Below are positions 1-6,120 of a stretch of DNA of 16,497 nt, piece after piece. The notes beneath the pieces are model-generated. The model saw only the letters and a program-made list of their open reading frames with translations. It searched no databases and had not been told where the DNA came from. The stretch lies in NCBI GenBank assembly GCA_964559125.1, contig CAZLGW010000068.1, positions 1 to 16,497 of the forward strand, given 5' to 3'. Made by a program: the position numbers and the translations under genes. The DNA comes from Ravibacter sp964559125 (GTDB lineage Bacteria; Bacteroidota; Bacteroidia; Cytophagales; Spirosomataceae). Within the stretch, counting starts at the first letter, position 1; every line of letters starts with the position of its first letter.

Positions 1-685
1 CTCCGCTCAGAAGCAGGGGCCAGGAGAACCTGACCTTCTCTTTTTCCAGCAGGAATAACGGCAGGAGGAACAGGACAAAAACAGCTTTAGTGGTGAGTAC
101 CCCCAGAGCGAGTATAAAACTGTAGGCTATCGTGCTTCCCGTTTTTCTTCTCACCAATACCGCCAGGGCAAAGAAAAGCCAGATCCAGACATCTTCCTGG
201 GCTCCCAATACGCAGAGAATGAGAGAACCGGGAAGAATAAAGTAAACCAGTGAGCGAAAACCGAACTTTTCCTTTGACAACACGGGCCGGTAGAAGAAGT
301 AGGAGAGTGCTACCGCTGTGCCTTCCATTACCAGCATGATCAGCACGATCACCTTCGGGTTGTTCCAGGCAAGTGCACCGACAGCCAGCACGTAAGAAAA
401 GAATGGAGAATAGGGAGACCAGAAATCGCGGTAGACCAGTTTTCCGTCGGCTGCGTGTTCGGCCATATACCAGAAGCCGTTTACGTCGGAAGTGGGCGAA
501 ATGCCAAGAAAAACGAATACGACCAGGAAAGGCGCCAACCTGAAAGCAACCCAGAGTCCGGAGACCCAAGCCAGCGGGTGGGTTGCTGCTGCGAGCTGTT
601 CTACCTGCCCCTTCCGGCTGAGCGCCAACAGGATCAATAGTACACACAGACCGCAGATAGCCAGCTTGGCCAGGACTATATCCAT
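1..685 (-). CDS. Polytopic membrane protein, GT-C glycosyltransferase-like (partial, runs off left edge)
   Basis: This reading frame opens at an ATG at 685-683 and stays open to the window edge, giving 228 residues with no stop. Several hydrophobic helices are visible (about residues 5-22, 38-62, 92-125, and beyond). The first non-membrane loop carries MAEH (74-77) and VYRDFWS (84-90). The same motifs occur at nearly the same positions in the gene just upstream, so the two are paralogues. The ATG overlaps the upstream stop region by 10 nt, which suggests one operon with translational coupling. The fold resembles lipid-phosphosugar-dependent GT-C enzymes (GT39/GT87-like), which transfer sugars on the outer face of the inner membrane. 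The substrate cannot be read from the sequence, and the C-terminal half is missing. Confidence 0.85.
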   Translation of the reverse strand, partial: MDIVLAKLAICGLCVLLILLALSRKGQVEQLAAATHPLAWVSGLWVAFRLAPFLVVFVFLGISPTSDVNGFWYMAEHAADGKLVYRDFWSPYSPFFSYVLAVGALAWNNPKVIVLIMLVMEGTAVALSYFFYRPVLSKEKFGFRSLVYFILPGSLILCVLGAQEDVWIWLFFALAVLVRRKTGSTIAYSFILALGVLTTKAVFVLFLLPLFLLEKEKVRFSWPLLLSG

Positions 686-1953
686 TTTACAGGAACCGTT
701 TTAGGGTTGAGGATATCATTCCAGGCTTTAACGATAATCCACACAAAGCACAGCACATTCAGGATCTGGAGTGTGATATCGAGCAGATGTTTCGGCTCGG
801 CGAACATCCGGAAGGAAAGATAATCCGGCTGGCCGATATAGACGTTGACGAAAGGCTGAATTACAGTGAGCCAGCCCAGCGCCGTAATAATAAGAATGTC
901 TTTCCAATCGTCCACATCCACAAGCTGGAAGACCACGACGATGATAAAGGCAATAACGTATGCTCCCGGAGCGCTTGCCTGGAAGATCATCATGCCGCAG
1001 TAGGAGAGAATGAACAGACCGGGAAATGTCAGGGCCAGATCCTTCGTCCGGGATTTCCAGACAGCCAGGCACGGCAGGAGGACCGTAAAGAGCAGTCCGA
1101 TCCAGTTGACCATAGTGGAATTGGTAGAATCAATGTGCACAAACCATTCGATGAAAGGCCGGGTAATGGAAAACAGGTTGGGCGTCATCAGTTGTTCCGT
1201 ATGGCGGATGGGCATCAGGAAAAGATCGCCGATGTAATAATACATGAACCCCACGACCGCGAGGCCGACTGCAGCCATGACGAGCAGCATTTTCACCGGG
1301 CGCTTTACAACCAGTAATATGGCCGGAAGAAGGAATATAAAGGTAACTTTCAGGGTGATGAGCGCAAGCGCAAACAATAAACCCAGGCCGGTTTCATAGT
1401 TTTCCCGGTGTTTGATAAGGTACCGCCACATCAGCAGCCCGGCCCCCCAGAACCAGATCTCTTCCTGGCCGTCGATCATGATATACATAAAAGACGCAGG
1501 AAGGAGCCAGTATAGGAATGCCAGTTGCAGCGCATTCTTCTTCATGGGCTTGTAAGTCCGGTAGGTGTACCATAATATCAGGGCCTCCACCAGGACCATC
1601 AGCAGCACGATTGCCCTCGGGTTGTGCCAGAGCCATAAAGGAAGGCTGATGATATAGGGATAGAGAGGCGCATGGTAGGACCAGAAATCGCGGTATACAA
1701 ACCCTCCTGCTTTGGCGTGTTCTGCTTTATAGAAAAAAAACGGGACATCGCCCCTGGGATCGAAGTCAAGAATGATGAAAATGGTGGTCCAGGGAAGCAG
1801 TCTGAATAGGATAAAACCTGCCAGGAACGCCAGCGAATCATTCTTAGCCTGCCATTTTTCGAAGTATTCCGATTGCCAGAGAGACCAGAGAATGGCCGAA
1901 GTCAGTACGGCGCTCAAAAGCAGCTTGATATAAAAGACCGTGATTATCGGCAT
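676..1953 (-). CDS. Polytopic membrane protein, GT-C glycosyltransferase-like
   Basis: This is a 425-residue protein dominated by hydrophobic helices (about ten; for example residues 6-26, 42-62, 96-125, 133-150, 178-215). The loop after the second helix holds an acidic DFDPRGD segment (63-69), then YKAEH (75-79) and VYRDFW (86-91). Placement of acidic residues in the first periplasmic loop is characteristic of GT-C glycosyltransferases (GT39/GT87-like). No soluble catalytic domain is present. The gene is followed by a paralogue overlapping by 10 nt. A TATATTTG promoter box lies 34-41 nt upstream of the ATG. The likely role is sugar or oligosaccharide addition to an envelope glycan at the inner membrane. 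The family assignment is good at superfamily level, but donor and acceptor are unknown. Confidence 0.88.
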   Translation of the reverse strand: MPIITVFYIKLLLSAVLTSAILWSLWQSEYFEKWQAKNDSLAFLAGFILFRLLPWTTIFIILDFDPRGDVPFFFYKAEHAKAGGFVYRDFWSYHAPLYPYIISLPLWLWHNPRAIVLLMVLVEALILWYTYRTYKPMKKNALQLAFLYWLLPASFMYIMIDGQEEIWFWGAGLLMWRYLIKHRENYETGLGLLFALALITLKVTFIFLLPAILLVVKRPVKMLLVMAAVGLAVVGFMYYYIGDLFLMPIRHTEQLMTPNLFSITRPFIEWFVHIDSTNSTMVNWIGLLFTVLLPCLAVWKSRTKDLALTFPGLFILSYCGMMIFQASAPGAYVIAFIIVVVFQLVDVDDWKDILIITALGWLTVIQPFVNVYIGQPDYLSFRMFAEPKHLLDITLQILNVLCFVWIIVKAWNDILNPKTVPVKWI

Positions 1954-1986
1954 TGTCCTGTTGTGGGATAGCTATTTTTCAAGCCA

Positions 1987-1994
1987 CAAATATA
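1987..1994 (-). promoter_or_regulatory. Bacteroidota-type -7 box for the GT-C membrane protein pair
   Basis: The minus strand reads TATATTTG, an exact match to the Bacteroidota sigma-70 -7 consensus TAnnTTTG. It would give a 5' leader of about 25-30 nt before the ATG at 1953. No convincing -33 TTG was found at the usual distance. Confidence 0.5.
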
Positions 1995-2025
1995 GTATTT
2001 CATCGGGAAAGGCTCCATTCCACGA

Positions 2026-2154
2026 TCACCAATACTCCCCGCCGTCATTCGAGATCATATAGATCCCCGGCTGAAGGTGGGAATACGGTCGCAGCTCCAC
2101 GGTTTCCTTATCGATGTGTGTGGTGGAAAACGGCTGAGAAAAGTTCACACTTCG
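2026..2154 (-). pseudogene. Short decayed coding remnant, C-terminal end of an unknown protein
   Basis: Between the membrane-protein promoter and the toxin stop, one minus-strand frame reads about 40 residues and ends at TGA 2028-2026. It contains LQPGIYMISNDGGEYW. SNDGGEYW fits the Asp-box (BNR) pattern SxDxGxxW, while the LQPGIYMI part also resembles the end of a type IX secretion sorting domain. It has no start of its own and overlaps the toxin 3' end out of frame. It may be chance, or the tail of a gene displaced by the toxin-antitoxin insertion. Support is weak. Confidence 0.22.
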
Positions 2155-2516
2155 AACAGAACTAGTTTCAGCTCTTCTATCCCCGAAAAATCGCTGTCAA
2201 ATGTAACTAATGGAATATCTGAATATATGGCCGTTGCCGCGACAATAGCATCGGGTAATTTTATTTTGTAGCGTTGCTTTAACCGTTTGACGATTTCCTT
2301 AACTGGTTGTATCAAATCAACAATATCACAGTCGGCTATAAGCTCGTCGACAACGGCTAGCTCAGAAGAACTCATATACGGCTTTCCGTATAACTCCAGT
2401 TCAGTGACAGATGAAATAAAAACCCGCTTATCTGTTAGAAAGTCAACAATATATGGATTATTATTCAATAGATGAATGAGGATATTGGTATCGCACAGGA
2501 TATTAATCCCATTCAT
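2145..2516 (-). CDS. Type II toxin, PIN-domain (VapC-like) ribonuclease
   Basis: This 123-residue protein has the complete PIN acidic set: D9 in the N-terminal CDTN motif, E39/E41 in TELELYG, D89 in LPDAIVAATA, and D107/D109 in TFDSDF. These residues bind Mg2+/Mn2+ in PIN nucleases, and VapC toxins of this size cleave tRNA or rRNA when released from the antitoxin. The length is typical for VapC. The start codon lies inside the last codons of the upstream antitoxin gene (14-nt overlap), the usual coupled layout. Base composition is clearly more AT-rich than the flanking genes, which suggests horizontal acquisition. The PIN fold assignment is firm, but the RNA target is unknown. Confidence 0.9.
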   Translation of the reverse strand: MNGINILCDTNILIHLLNNNPYIVDFLTDKRVFISSVTELELYGKPYMSSSELAVVDELIADCDIVDLIQPVKEIVKRLKQRYKIKLPDAIVAATAIYSDIPLVTFDSDFSGIEELKLVLFEV

Positions 2517-2667
2517 TTCTTAATTGTTTTTGATAGGTCAACGGATCTTCAGCCCATACCATTTTTCCGGCAAACTTGGCAGGGTTGAAAACCTTGCTTG
2601 GCTTCAATTCCTTGATTTGTTGATTTATTCTCTTTCGGTCGTATTTTTTGGGAACAATTACTACCAT
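2503..2667 (-). CDS. Small antitoxin (VapB-like), partner of the PIN toxin
   Basis: The ATG at 2667-2665 opens a 54-residue frame that ends at TAA 2505-2503, inside the toxin gene. It has a basic N-terminal half (VIVPKKYDRKRINQQIKEL) and an acidic/aromatic tail, WAEDPLTYQKQLRNEWD. The tail resembles the toxin-wrapping C-terminus of many short VapB-type antitoxins that neighbour PIN toxins. The stop codon sits 11 nt past the first base of the toxin ATG, so the genes overlap by 14 nt and should be translationally coupled. The lysine/arginine-rich N-terminus would be the DNA-binding half used for operon autorepression, but no defined fold (AbrB, RHH) can be read with confidence. Assignment rests on size, position, overlap and the tail motif. 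Confidence 0.78.
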   Translation of the reverse strand: MVVIVPKKYDRKRINQQIKELKPSKVFNPAKFAGKMVWAEDPLTYQKQLRNEWD

Positions 2668-2726
2668 AGCTTTTTTATTAGCAGTATACCATTTTTATTA
2701 GGGAAGTCTCTATAGGCTCCGTATTG

Positions 2727-2734
2727 CAAATATA
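2727..2734 (-). promoter_or_regulatory. Bacteroidota-type -7 box for the antitoxin-toxin operon
   Basis: The minus strand reads TATATTTG, matching TAnnTTTG, about 60 nt upstream of the antitoxin ATG. It lies just downstream of the stop of the DUF433-like remnant. No good -33 element is visible at the standard spacing. Confidence 0.42.
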
Positions 2735-2742
2735 CTTAAAAA

Positions 2743-2871
2743 CTATCCAATCGCTACCTCGTTTTTAATCGATTCCGCCGCAAACAATAAGCATGCATTT
2801 ACATCCTCCCGGGTCAGTACGGGATAAGCAGTAATTTTCTCTATTATAAAGCTTATGATACAAAGATACAT
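2743..2871 (-). pseudogene. C-terminal remnant of a DUF433-type antitoxin
   Basis: A minus-strand frame of 42 codons (ATG 2871 to TAG 2743) encodes a segment reading YPVLTREDVNACLLFAAES followed by IKNEVAIG. This matches the typical C-terminal half of DUF433 antitoxins, where a YPxLTxEDVxAALxYA helix ends the protein. The DNA-binding N-terminal half of a normal DUF433 protein (about 70-80 residues) is absent: a TAG lies six codons upstream of the ATG in this frame, and the first ten residues are unrelated. A TATCTTTG sequence overlaps the ATG, so transcription may even begin inside the fragment. It sits directly upstream of an intact toxin-antitoxin pair, suggesting a second, decayed toxin-antitoxin locus. 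The family match is by eye. Confidence 0.55.
2861..2868 (-). promoter_or_regulatory. Possible -7 box inside the DUF433-like remnant
   Basis: The minus strand reads TATCTTTG, an exact TAnnTTTG match. It overlaps codons 2-4 of the remnant, so it would not express the ATG at 2871. It could be a relic, a chance match in AT-rich DNA, or a distal promoter for the toxin-antitoxin operon. Confidence 0.25.
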
Positions 2872-2918
2872 AAAGACTTCACAATCCTACCTGCATCCTC
2901 ACATCTGCTAACCCTTAT

Positions 2919-3067
2919 CTCTCCACGACTACCCTGTATCCTACACCATCCGCCGATGAGCTGGACCTTACCTACGGGTCAAAAGCCCCCGGAAAAACAT
3001 TTATTTGAAGCTGGAAATAAATAGCCTGATCGAACTGGCCAACCGGCTCAGGGGCCTGGAGGCTTAG
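2919..3067 (+). pseudogene. Frameshifted coding remnant of unknown function
   Basis: Two plus-strand frames join to look like one protein. The first reads TLYPTPSADELDLTYGSKAP and on to a TGA at 3006-3008. The second, shifted frame reads NIYLKLEINSLIELANRLRG and LEA to TAG 3065-3067. The protein-like composition of both halves, and the switch near 2995-3005, suggest a decayed gene tail. YPTPSADELDL loosely recalls the YPNPxxDxL opening of type IX secretion sorting domains, but the second half does not. No start codon or upstream domain was found. The family is not recognised. Confidence 0.25.
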
Positions 3068-3154
3068 CGCCCAACTTGCAGATGTCGGAAATGCATTCTA
3101 TTTTTAGAAGAATTGTAAGGTGGTCTTTTTTAGTATTATTTTGTGATGACAAAA

Positions 3155-4303
3155 ATGTCTAACGGATTGAATTTTGACTTCTCGGAAGAACAGCAGGCTG
3201 TCAGAGAGGCCGCGCGGGATTTTGCTTTAACCCACCTGCTGCCGGGCGTCATCGAGCGGGACGAGGCCCAGACTTTTGACAAAGGCCTGCTGAAGCAAAT
3301 GGCGGAGATGGGGTTTTTGGGGATGATGGTCAGCCCGGAATACGGCGGCGGCGGAATGGACACCGTTTCCTATGTGCTTGCTATGGAGGAAATAGCGAAA
3401 GTCGATGCATCTGCAGCCGTGATCATGTCGGTTAATAACTCCCTGGTATGCTGGGGACTGGAAAAATACGGGAGCCCTGAACAGAAGGAGCGATATCTCC
3501 CGCGTCTGGCAACCGGTGAGATCATAGGTGCTTTCTGCCTTTCGGAGCCGGAGGCGGGGTCGGATGCAACTTCGCAGCAAACCTCCGCCATAGACAAAGG
3601 CGATCATTACCTGGTCAACGGGACCAAAAACTGGATTACGAACGGCGGGATCTCTTCGGTTTGTGTGGTTGTGGCGCAGACAGACTATGAAAAAAAGCAT
3701 AAGGGGATCAACTGTCTTCTTATCGAAAAAGGGTTGCCCGGTTTTGAAATAGGGAAAAAAGAGAATAAAATGGGAATAAGGGCATCCGATACCCATTCTC
3801 TTATGTTCAATGATGTCAGGGTGCCCAAGTCTAACCGCATAGGAGAGGACGGCTTCGGTTTCAGGTTTGCCATGAGCACGCTGAACGGGGGTAGGATAGG
3901 TATTGCAGCCCAGGCCCTTGGCATAGCGTGTGGAGCTTTTGAAAGGGCGCTTACCTATGCACGCGAGCGTAAAGCATTTGGAAAGCCTATATTCGAGCAT
4001 CAGGCCATACAGTTTAAATTGTCTGAAATGGCTACCAGGATCGATGCGGCGAGATTGCTGGTACTACGGGCGGCAGTACTGAAGGACCAGGGCAGGGATT
4101 TTGTGAAGGAAGCCGCTATGGCGAAGCTATTTGCATCGGAGACTGCGATGTGGACAACCATCGAAGCCGTCCAGGTACACGGCGGCTACGGTTATGTAAA
4201 AGAGTACCATGTGGAGAGGATGATGCGCGACGCGAAGATCACCCAGATATACGAGGGGACTTCGGAAATTCAAAATATTGTGATAGCCAGAGGGCTTGCC
4301 TGA
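3155..4303 (+). CDS. Acyl-CoA dehydrogenase (short/medium-chain type)
   Basis: This FAD enzyme oxidises acyl-CoA to trans-2-enoyl-CoA in fatty-acid beta-oxidation, passing electrons to ETF in the cytoplasm. With the ATG at 3155 it has 382 residues, the usual family length. The first family signature reads CLSEPEAGSDATS. The C-terminal signature runs from QVHGGYGYVKEY through RMMRDAKITQIYEGTSEIQ. The glutamate of YEGTSEI becomes E367, the position of the catalytic base in butyryl-CoA dehydrogenases, which favours this start. In-frame GTG 3143 and ATG 3146 are alternatives and would add four or three residues. The N-terminus LNFDFSEEQQAV is typical of the family. No ETF or enoyl-CoA hydratase gene is adjacent. 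The exact chain-length preference cannot be read. Confidence 0.95.
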   Translation: MSNGLNFDFSEEQQAVREAARDFALTHLLPGVIERDEAQTFDKGLLKQMAEMGFLGMMVSPEYGGGGMDTVSYVLAMEEIAKVDASAAVIMSVNNSLVCWGLEKYGSPEQKERYLPRLATGEIIGAFCLSEPEAGSDATSQQTSAIDKGDHYLVNGTKNWITNGGISSVCVVVAQTDYEKKHKGINCLLIEKGLPGFEIGKKENKMGIRASDTHSLMFNDVRVPKSNRIGEDGFGFRFAMSTLNGGRIGIAAQALGIACGAFERALTYARERKAFGKPIFEHQAIQFKLSEMATRIDAARLLVLRAAVLKDQGRDFVKEAAMAKLFASETAMWTTIEAVQVHGGYGYVKEYHVERMMRDAKITQIYEGTSEIQNIVIARGLA

Positions 4304-4347
4304 TCTGCTTATTTCTATGATTTTATTGATCTTTTGACAGAACTACA

Positions 4348-4390
4348 GGGGCGGTGTGGCCCCAGGAGCAAAAAAAAATACTTTTTTTTA
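4348..4390 (+). terminator. Possible terminator after the acyl-CoA dehydrogenase
   Basis: GGGGC (4348-4352) pairs with GCCCC (4359-4363) over a 6-nt loop. It is followed by a run of nine A, then TAC, then a run of eight T that could form a second A/T stem. The T-run is not directly after the GC hairpin, so this is a weak call. Confidence 0.35.
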
Positions 4391-4400
4391 AAACGAATCC

Positions 4401-4432
4401 TTGTATTGGTTTTGTGCAATTTATTAGATTTG
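4401..4432 (+). promoter_or_regulatory. Promoter of the AraC-family regulator with overlapping palindromes
   Basis: TTG (4401-4403) and TAGATTTG (4425-4432) match the Bacteroidota -33/-7 pattern with a 21-nt gap. Two inverted octamers, TTGTGCAA (4412-4419) and TTGTACAA (4430-4437), are centred 18 bp apart. The second lies in a perfect 12-bp palindrome (4428-4439) that overlaps the -7 box, a position expected for an operator. Transcription would start near 4439, leaving a leader of about 50 nt. Confidence 0.5.
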
Positions 4433-4490
4433 TACAAATTATCTCGTTTTTGTAGTACGGTGTGTTACATTTAGTCAACGGATCACTATT

Positions 4491-5420
4491 ATGGAAGATT
4501 ATAATAAGATTATAGAATCGCTGGGTGTGAAATTTGTGAGAGCCCGTAATATCCAGATTCTCCAGCCGATTACTATCAGGAATTTTTACGATGTCCAGAA
4601 TTCACTTACCATACTTTATGATGGAGAGGTGTCGTTTGGCGATGAAGAACCTGTGAAAATTGATAAGGGCGACATGTTGTTCATTCCCGGCGGGAAGCAT
4701 GCAACTGTGACCTACGGAAACAAGGCGTTGGCTAAACCCGTTTCGAACGAGGAGTTTATGACTAACCGCGATTCTTATTTTCAGGCGGTTAACGATCCGG
4801 AAAAAATAGGAAACCTGAGTAATTCGTTCGGTCTGATCTCCTTCGAGGCTAAAGTTTTCGATACGGTGAATTTCTTCACCTCTCTCGATATTCCTCCGTT
4901 TGTGATCAAGTACAGCGAAAGCATAGCCCAGACCATCAACCAGATCCTCCGGGAGGATATGACCGACACGGCGGGGAAAGGAAGGATCATTAAGATAAAG
5001 ACAGAAGAAGTCGTAATCGAAATTATCAGATATATCCTTGAGCATAAGCTGTTTGTGGAACAACTGGTGACCAACAGCACCTATTTCAAAGATCCCCGGC
5101 TTATCGATATCTTTGCTTATATTAAAGATAACCTGGGCGGAGACCTGTCGAACAAGGTGCTCGCAAATGTTGCCAACGTTTCGGAAGACTATGTGGGGCA
5201 ATACTTTAAGATGCTGACCCAGATCAATCCGCAGGATTATATCGAGTATCAGCGGATGGAAAAGGCCGTAGACCTGCTGCGTACCTCCAAAAAGAGTATC
5301 AGGGCTATCGGGGCGGAGGTCGGCTATAAGGATACCGCTTATTTCTGCCGCAGGTTCAAGATGATGTTCGGTATCCCGGCGGGTAAGATGCGTCGCCGTG
5401 AATCGTTGATGAATGTATAG
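4491..5420 (+). CDS. AraC-family transcriptional regulator
   Basis: This 309-residue protein has a cupin-like sensor region at about residues 25-80, where KIDKGDMLFIPGGKHATV is typical of AraC-type effector domains. A helical linker follows (about 140-200). The C-terminal AraC/XylS DNA-binding domain spans about 203-302: the first helix-turn-helix is near 218-240 (NKVLANVANVSEDYVGQYFK) and the second near 266-290 (SIRAIGAEVGYKDTAYFCRR), followed by FKMMFGIPAGKMRRR. The family binds direct or inverted DNA sites and usually activates nearby genes in response to a small ligand. The ligand and targets are unknown. A palindrome-rich promoter precedes the gene, suggesting autoregulation. A strong terminator follows, so it is probably monocistronic. 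Confidence 0.93.
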   Translation: MEDYNKIIESLGVKFVRARNIQILQPITIRNFYDVQNSLTILYDGEVSFGDEEPVKIDKGDMLFIPGGKHATVTYGNKALAKPVSNEEFMTNRDSYFQAVNDPEKIGNLSNSFGLISFEAKVFDTVNFFTSLDIPPFVIKYSESIAQTINQILREDMTDTAGKGRIIKIKTEEVVIEIIRYILEHKLFVEQLVTNSTYFKDPRLIDIFAYIKDNLGGDLSNKVLANVANVSEDYVGQYFKMLTQINPQDYIEYQRMEKAVDLLRTSKKSIRAIGAEVGYKDTAYFCRRFKMMFGIPAGKMRRRESLMNV

Positions 5421-5422
5421 TT

Positions 5423-5441
5423 GTCAGTATAAATAACTGAC
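5423..5441 (+). other. Stem-loop just after the AraC stop codon
   Basis: GTCAGT (5423-5428) pairs perfectly with ACTGAC (5436-5441) over a 7-nt loop, starting 3 nt after the TAG. It precedes a second hairpin with a T-run and may assist termination or protect the mRNA 3' end. Confidence 0.4.
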
Positions 5442-5443
5442 GG

Positions 5444-5477
5444 GAAAAGGGGTACATGAAAATGTACTCTTTTTTTT
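5444..5477 (+). terminator. Rho-independent terminator of the AraC-family gene
   Basis: GTACAT (5452-5457), GAAA tetraloop, ATGTAC (5462-5467), then TC and eight T (5470-5477). The stem can extend through the flanking AAAAG and CTTTT with wobble pairs and a bulge. It contains an ATG at 5456 that is in frame with the next gene, which argues against that ATG as a start. Confidence 0.8.
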
Positions 5478-5491
5478 ACAATTTGCCTGGA

Positions 5492-6037
5492 ATGAAGTCG
5501 GTAGCAGTTTATTGTGGCTCTGTTTTCGGAAGTCCTGAATATACCCGGGTAGCTTACGGAGTAGGAAAAACCCTGGCAGAGCGCGGTATCCGCATCGTTT
5601 ATGGCGGTATGCGGGCCGGTCTTATGGGCAAGGTCGCCGACGCAGCGCTGGAAAACGGGGGCCAGGTCGTCGGAGTGATCCCGGATTTCCTGGGAAAGCT
5701 GGAAGCGATGCATGAGGGGTTGACGGAGATCCATATCGTGGAAACGCTCCAGCAGCGTAAATTGAAAATGGCGGAGCTCGCAGAAGGGATCATCGTCCTG
5801 CCGGGTGGCTACGGGACCCTGGATGAACTGTTTGAGGTATTGGTGTGGGCGCAGCTCGGGATATTCAGCGGCCCGGTGGGTGTCCTGAACACAGACGGGT
5901 TTTACGACCATCTCCTGGCTCATCTTGACAAAGCGCGCGATGAACAGTTCCTCCGGCCTGAATACCGCGCCGTTGTCCGGGTACACGAAGAAATTGAAGG
6001 GTTGTTATCGGAGATGATCCGGTTTGCAACATTCTAG
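5492..6037 (+). CDS. LOG-family protein (nucleoside 5'-monophosphate phosphoribohydrolase, TIGR00730 type)
   Basis: LOG enzymes split the N-glycosidic bond of a nucleoside 5'-monophosphate to free the base and ribose 5-phosphate; some release cytokinins and others act on ordinary nucleotides. From the ATG at 5492 it is 181 residues, the usual size. Visible features are the Rossmann-like start KSVAVYCGS (2-10), YGGMRAGLMG (37-46), the conserved R89-K90 pair and the signature PGGYGTLDE (104-112). An upstream in-frame ATG at 5456 would add 12 residues, but it lies inside the preceding terminator hairpin, and the family begins near KSVAVYCGS. The physiological substrate cannot be told from the sequence, and bacterial annotation as lysine decarboxylase is a known misnomer. 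Confidence 0.92.
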   Translation: MKSVAVYCGSVFGSPEYTRVAYGVGKTLAERGIRIVYGGMRAGLMGKVADAALENGGQVVGVIPDFLGKLEAMHEGLTEIHIVETLQQRKLKMAELAEGIIVLPGGYGTLDELFEVLVWAQLGIFSGPVGVLNTDGFYDHLLAHLDKARDEQFLRPEYRAVVRVHEEIEGLLSEMIRFATF

Positions 6038-6049
6038 AAAGATAATATG

Positions 6050-6077
6050 CCGGGGAATGCTTTCGTTGTATTCCCGG
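6050..6077 (+). terminator. Stem-loop after the LOG gene, possible terminator
   Basis: CCGGGGAAT (6050-6058) pairs with ATTCCCGG (6070-6077) with one bulged G and an 11-nt loop, starting 13 nt after the stop. No T-run follows, so it could equally be an mRNA end-stabilising hairpin or part of the leader of the next gene. Confidence 0.4.
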
Positions 6078-6120
6078 TAGCAACACTTCTCTGTAATCAT
6101 TAAAGTATGGGATTGCGAAA

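Larger units (their letters stand above)
2746..3154. other. Gene-poor stretch between the toxin-antitoxin locus and the acyl-CoA dehydrogenase
   Basis: About 400 bp hold no intact gene. They contain the DUF433-like remnant (minus), the frameshifted remnant (plus), a small inverted repeat TTCTA-tttt-TAGAA at 3096-3109, and a weak promoter-like stretch before the dehydrogenase: TTG at 3113-3115, and TTATTTTG at 3136-3143, which is one base off TAnnTTTG. No insertion-sequence ends or target-site duplications were recognised. Confidence 0.5.

Noticed and set aside
87..647. 186-residue minus-strand open frame
   Set aside because: It is out of frame with the partial GT-C membrane gene, whose continuous frame from ATG 685 encodes motifs shared with its paralogue. 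The 186-residue product is Arg/Gly-rich with no domain pattern.
2700..3140. Insertion sequence or integrative element around the toxin-antitoxin patch
   Set aside because: No transposase, integrase, terminal inverted repeats or target duplications could be seen. Decayed fragments alone are not enough.
3227..4000. 257-residue minus-strand open frame
   Set aside because: Antisense to the acyl-CoA dehydrogenase. Its product is Cys/His/Arg-rich with no recognisable motif.
5339..5986. 215-residue minus-strand open frame
   Set aside because: Antisense shadow of the AraC 3' end and the LOG gene, both of which have clear family motifs.
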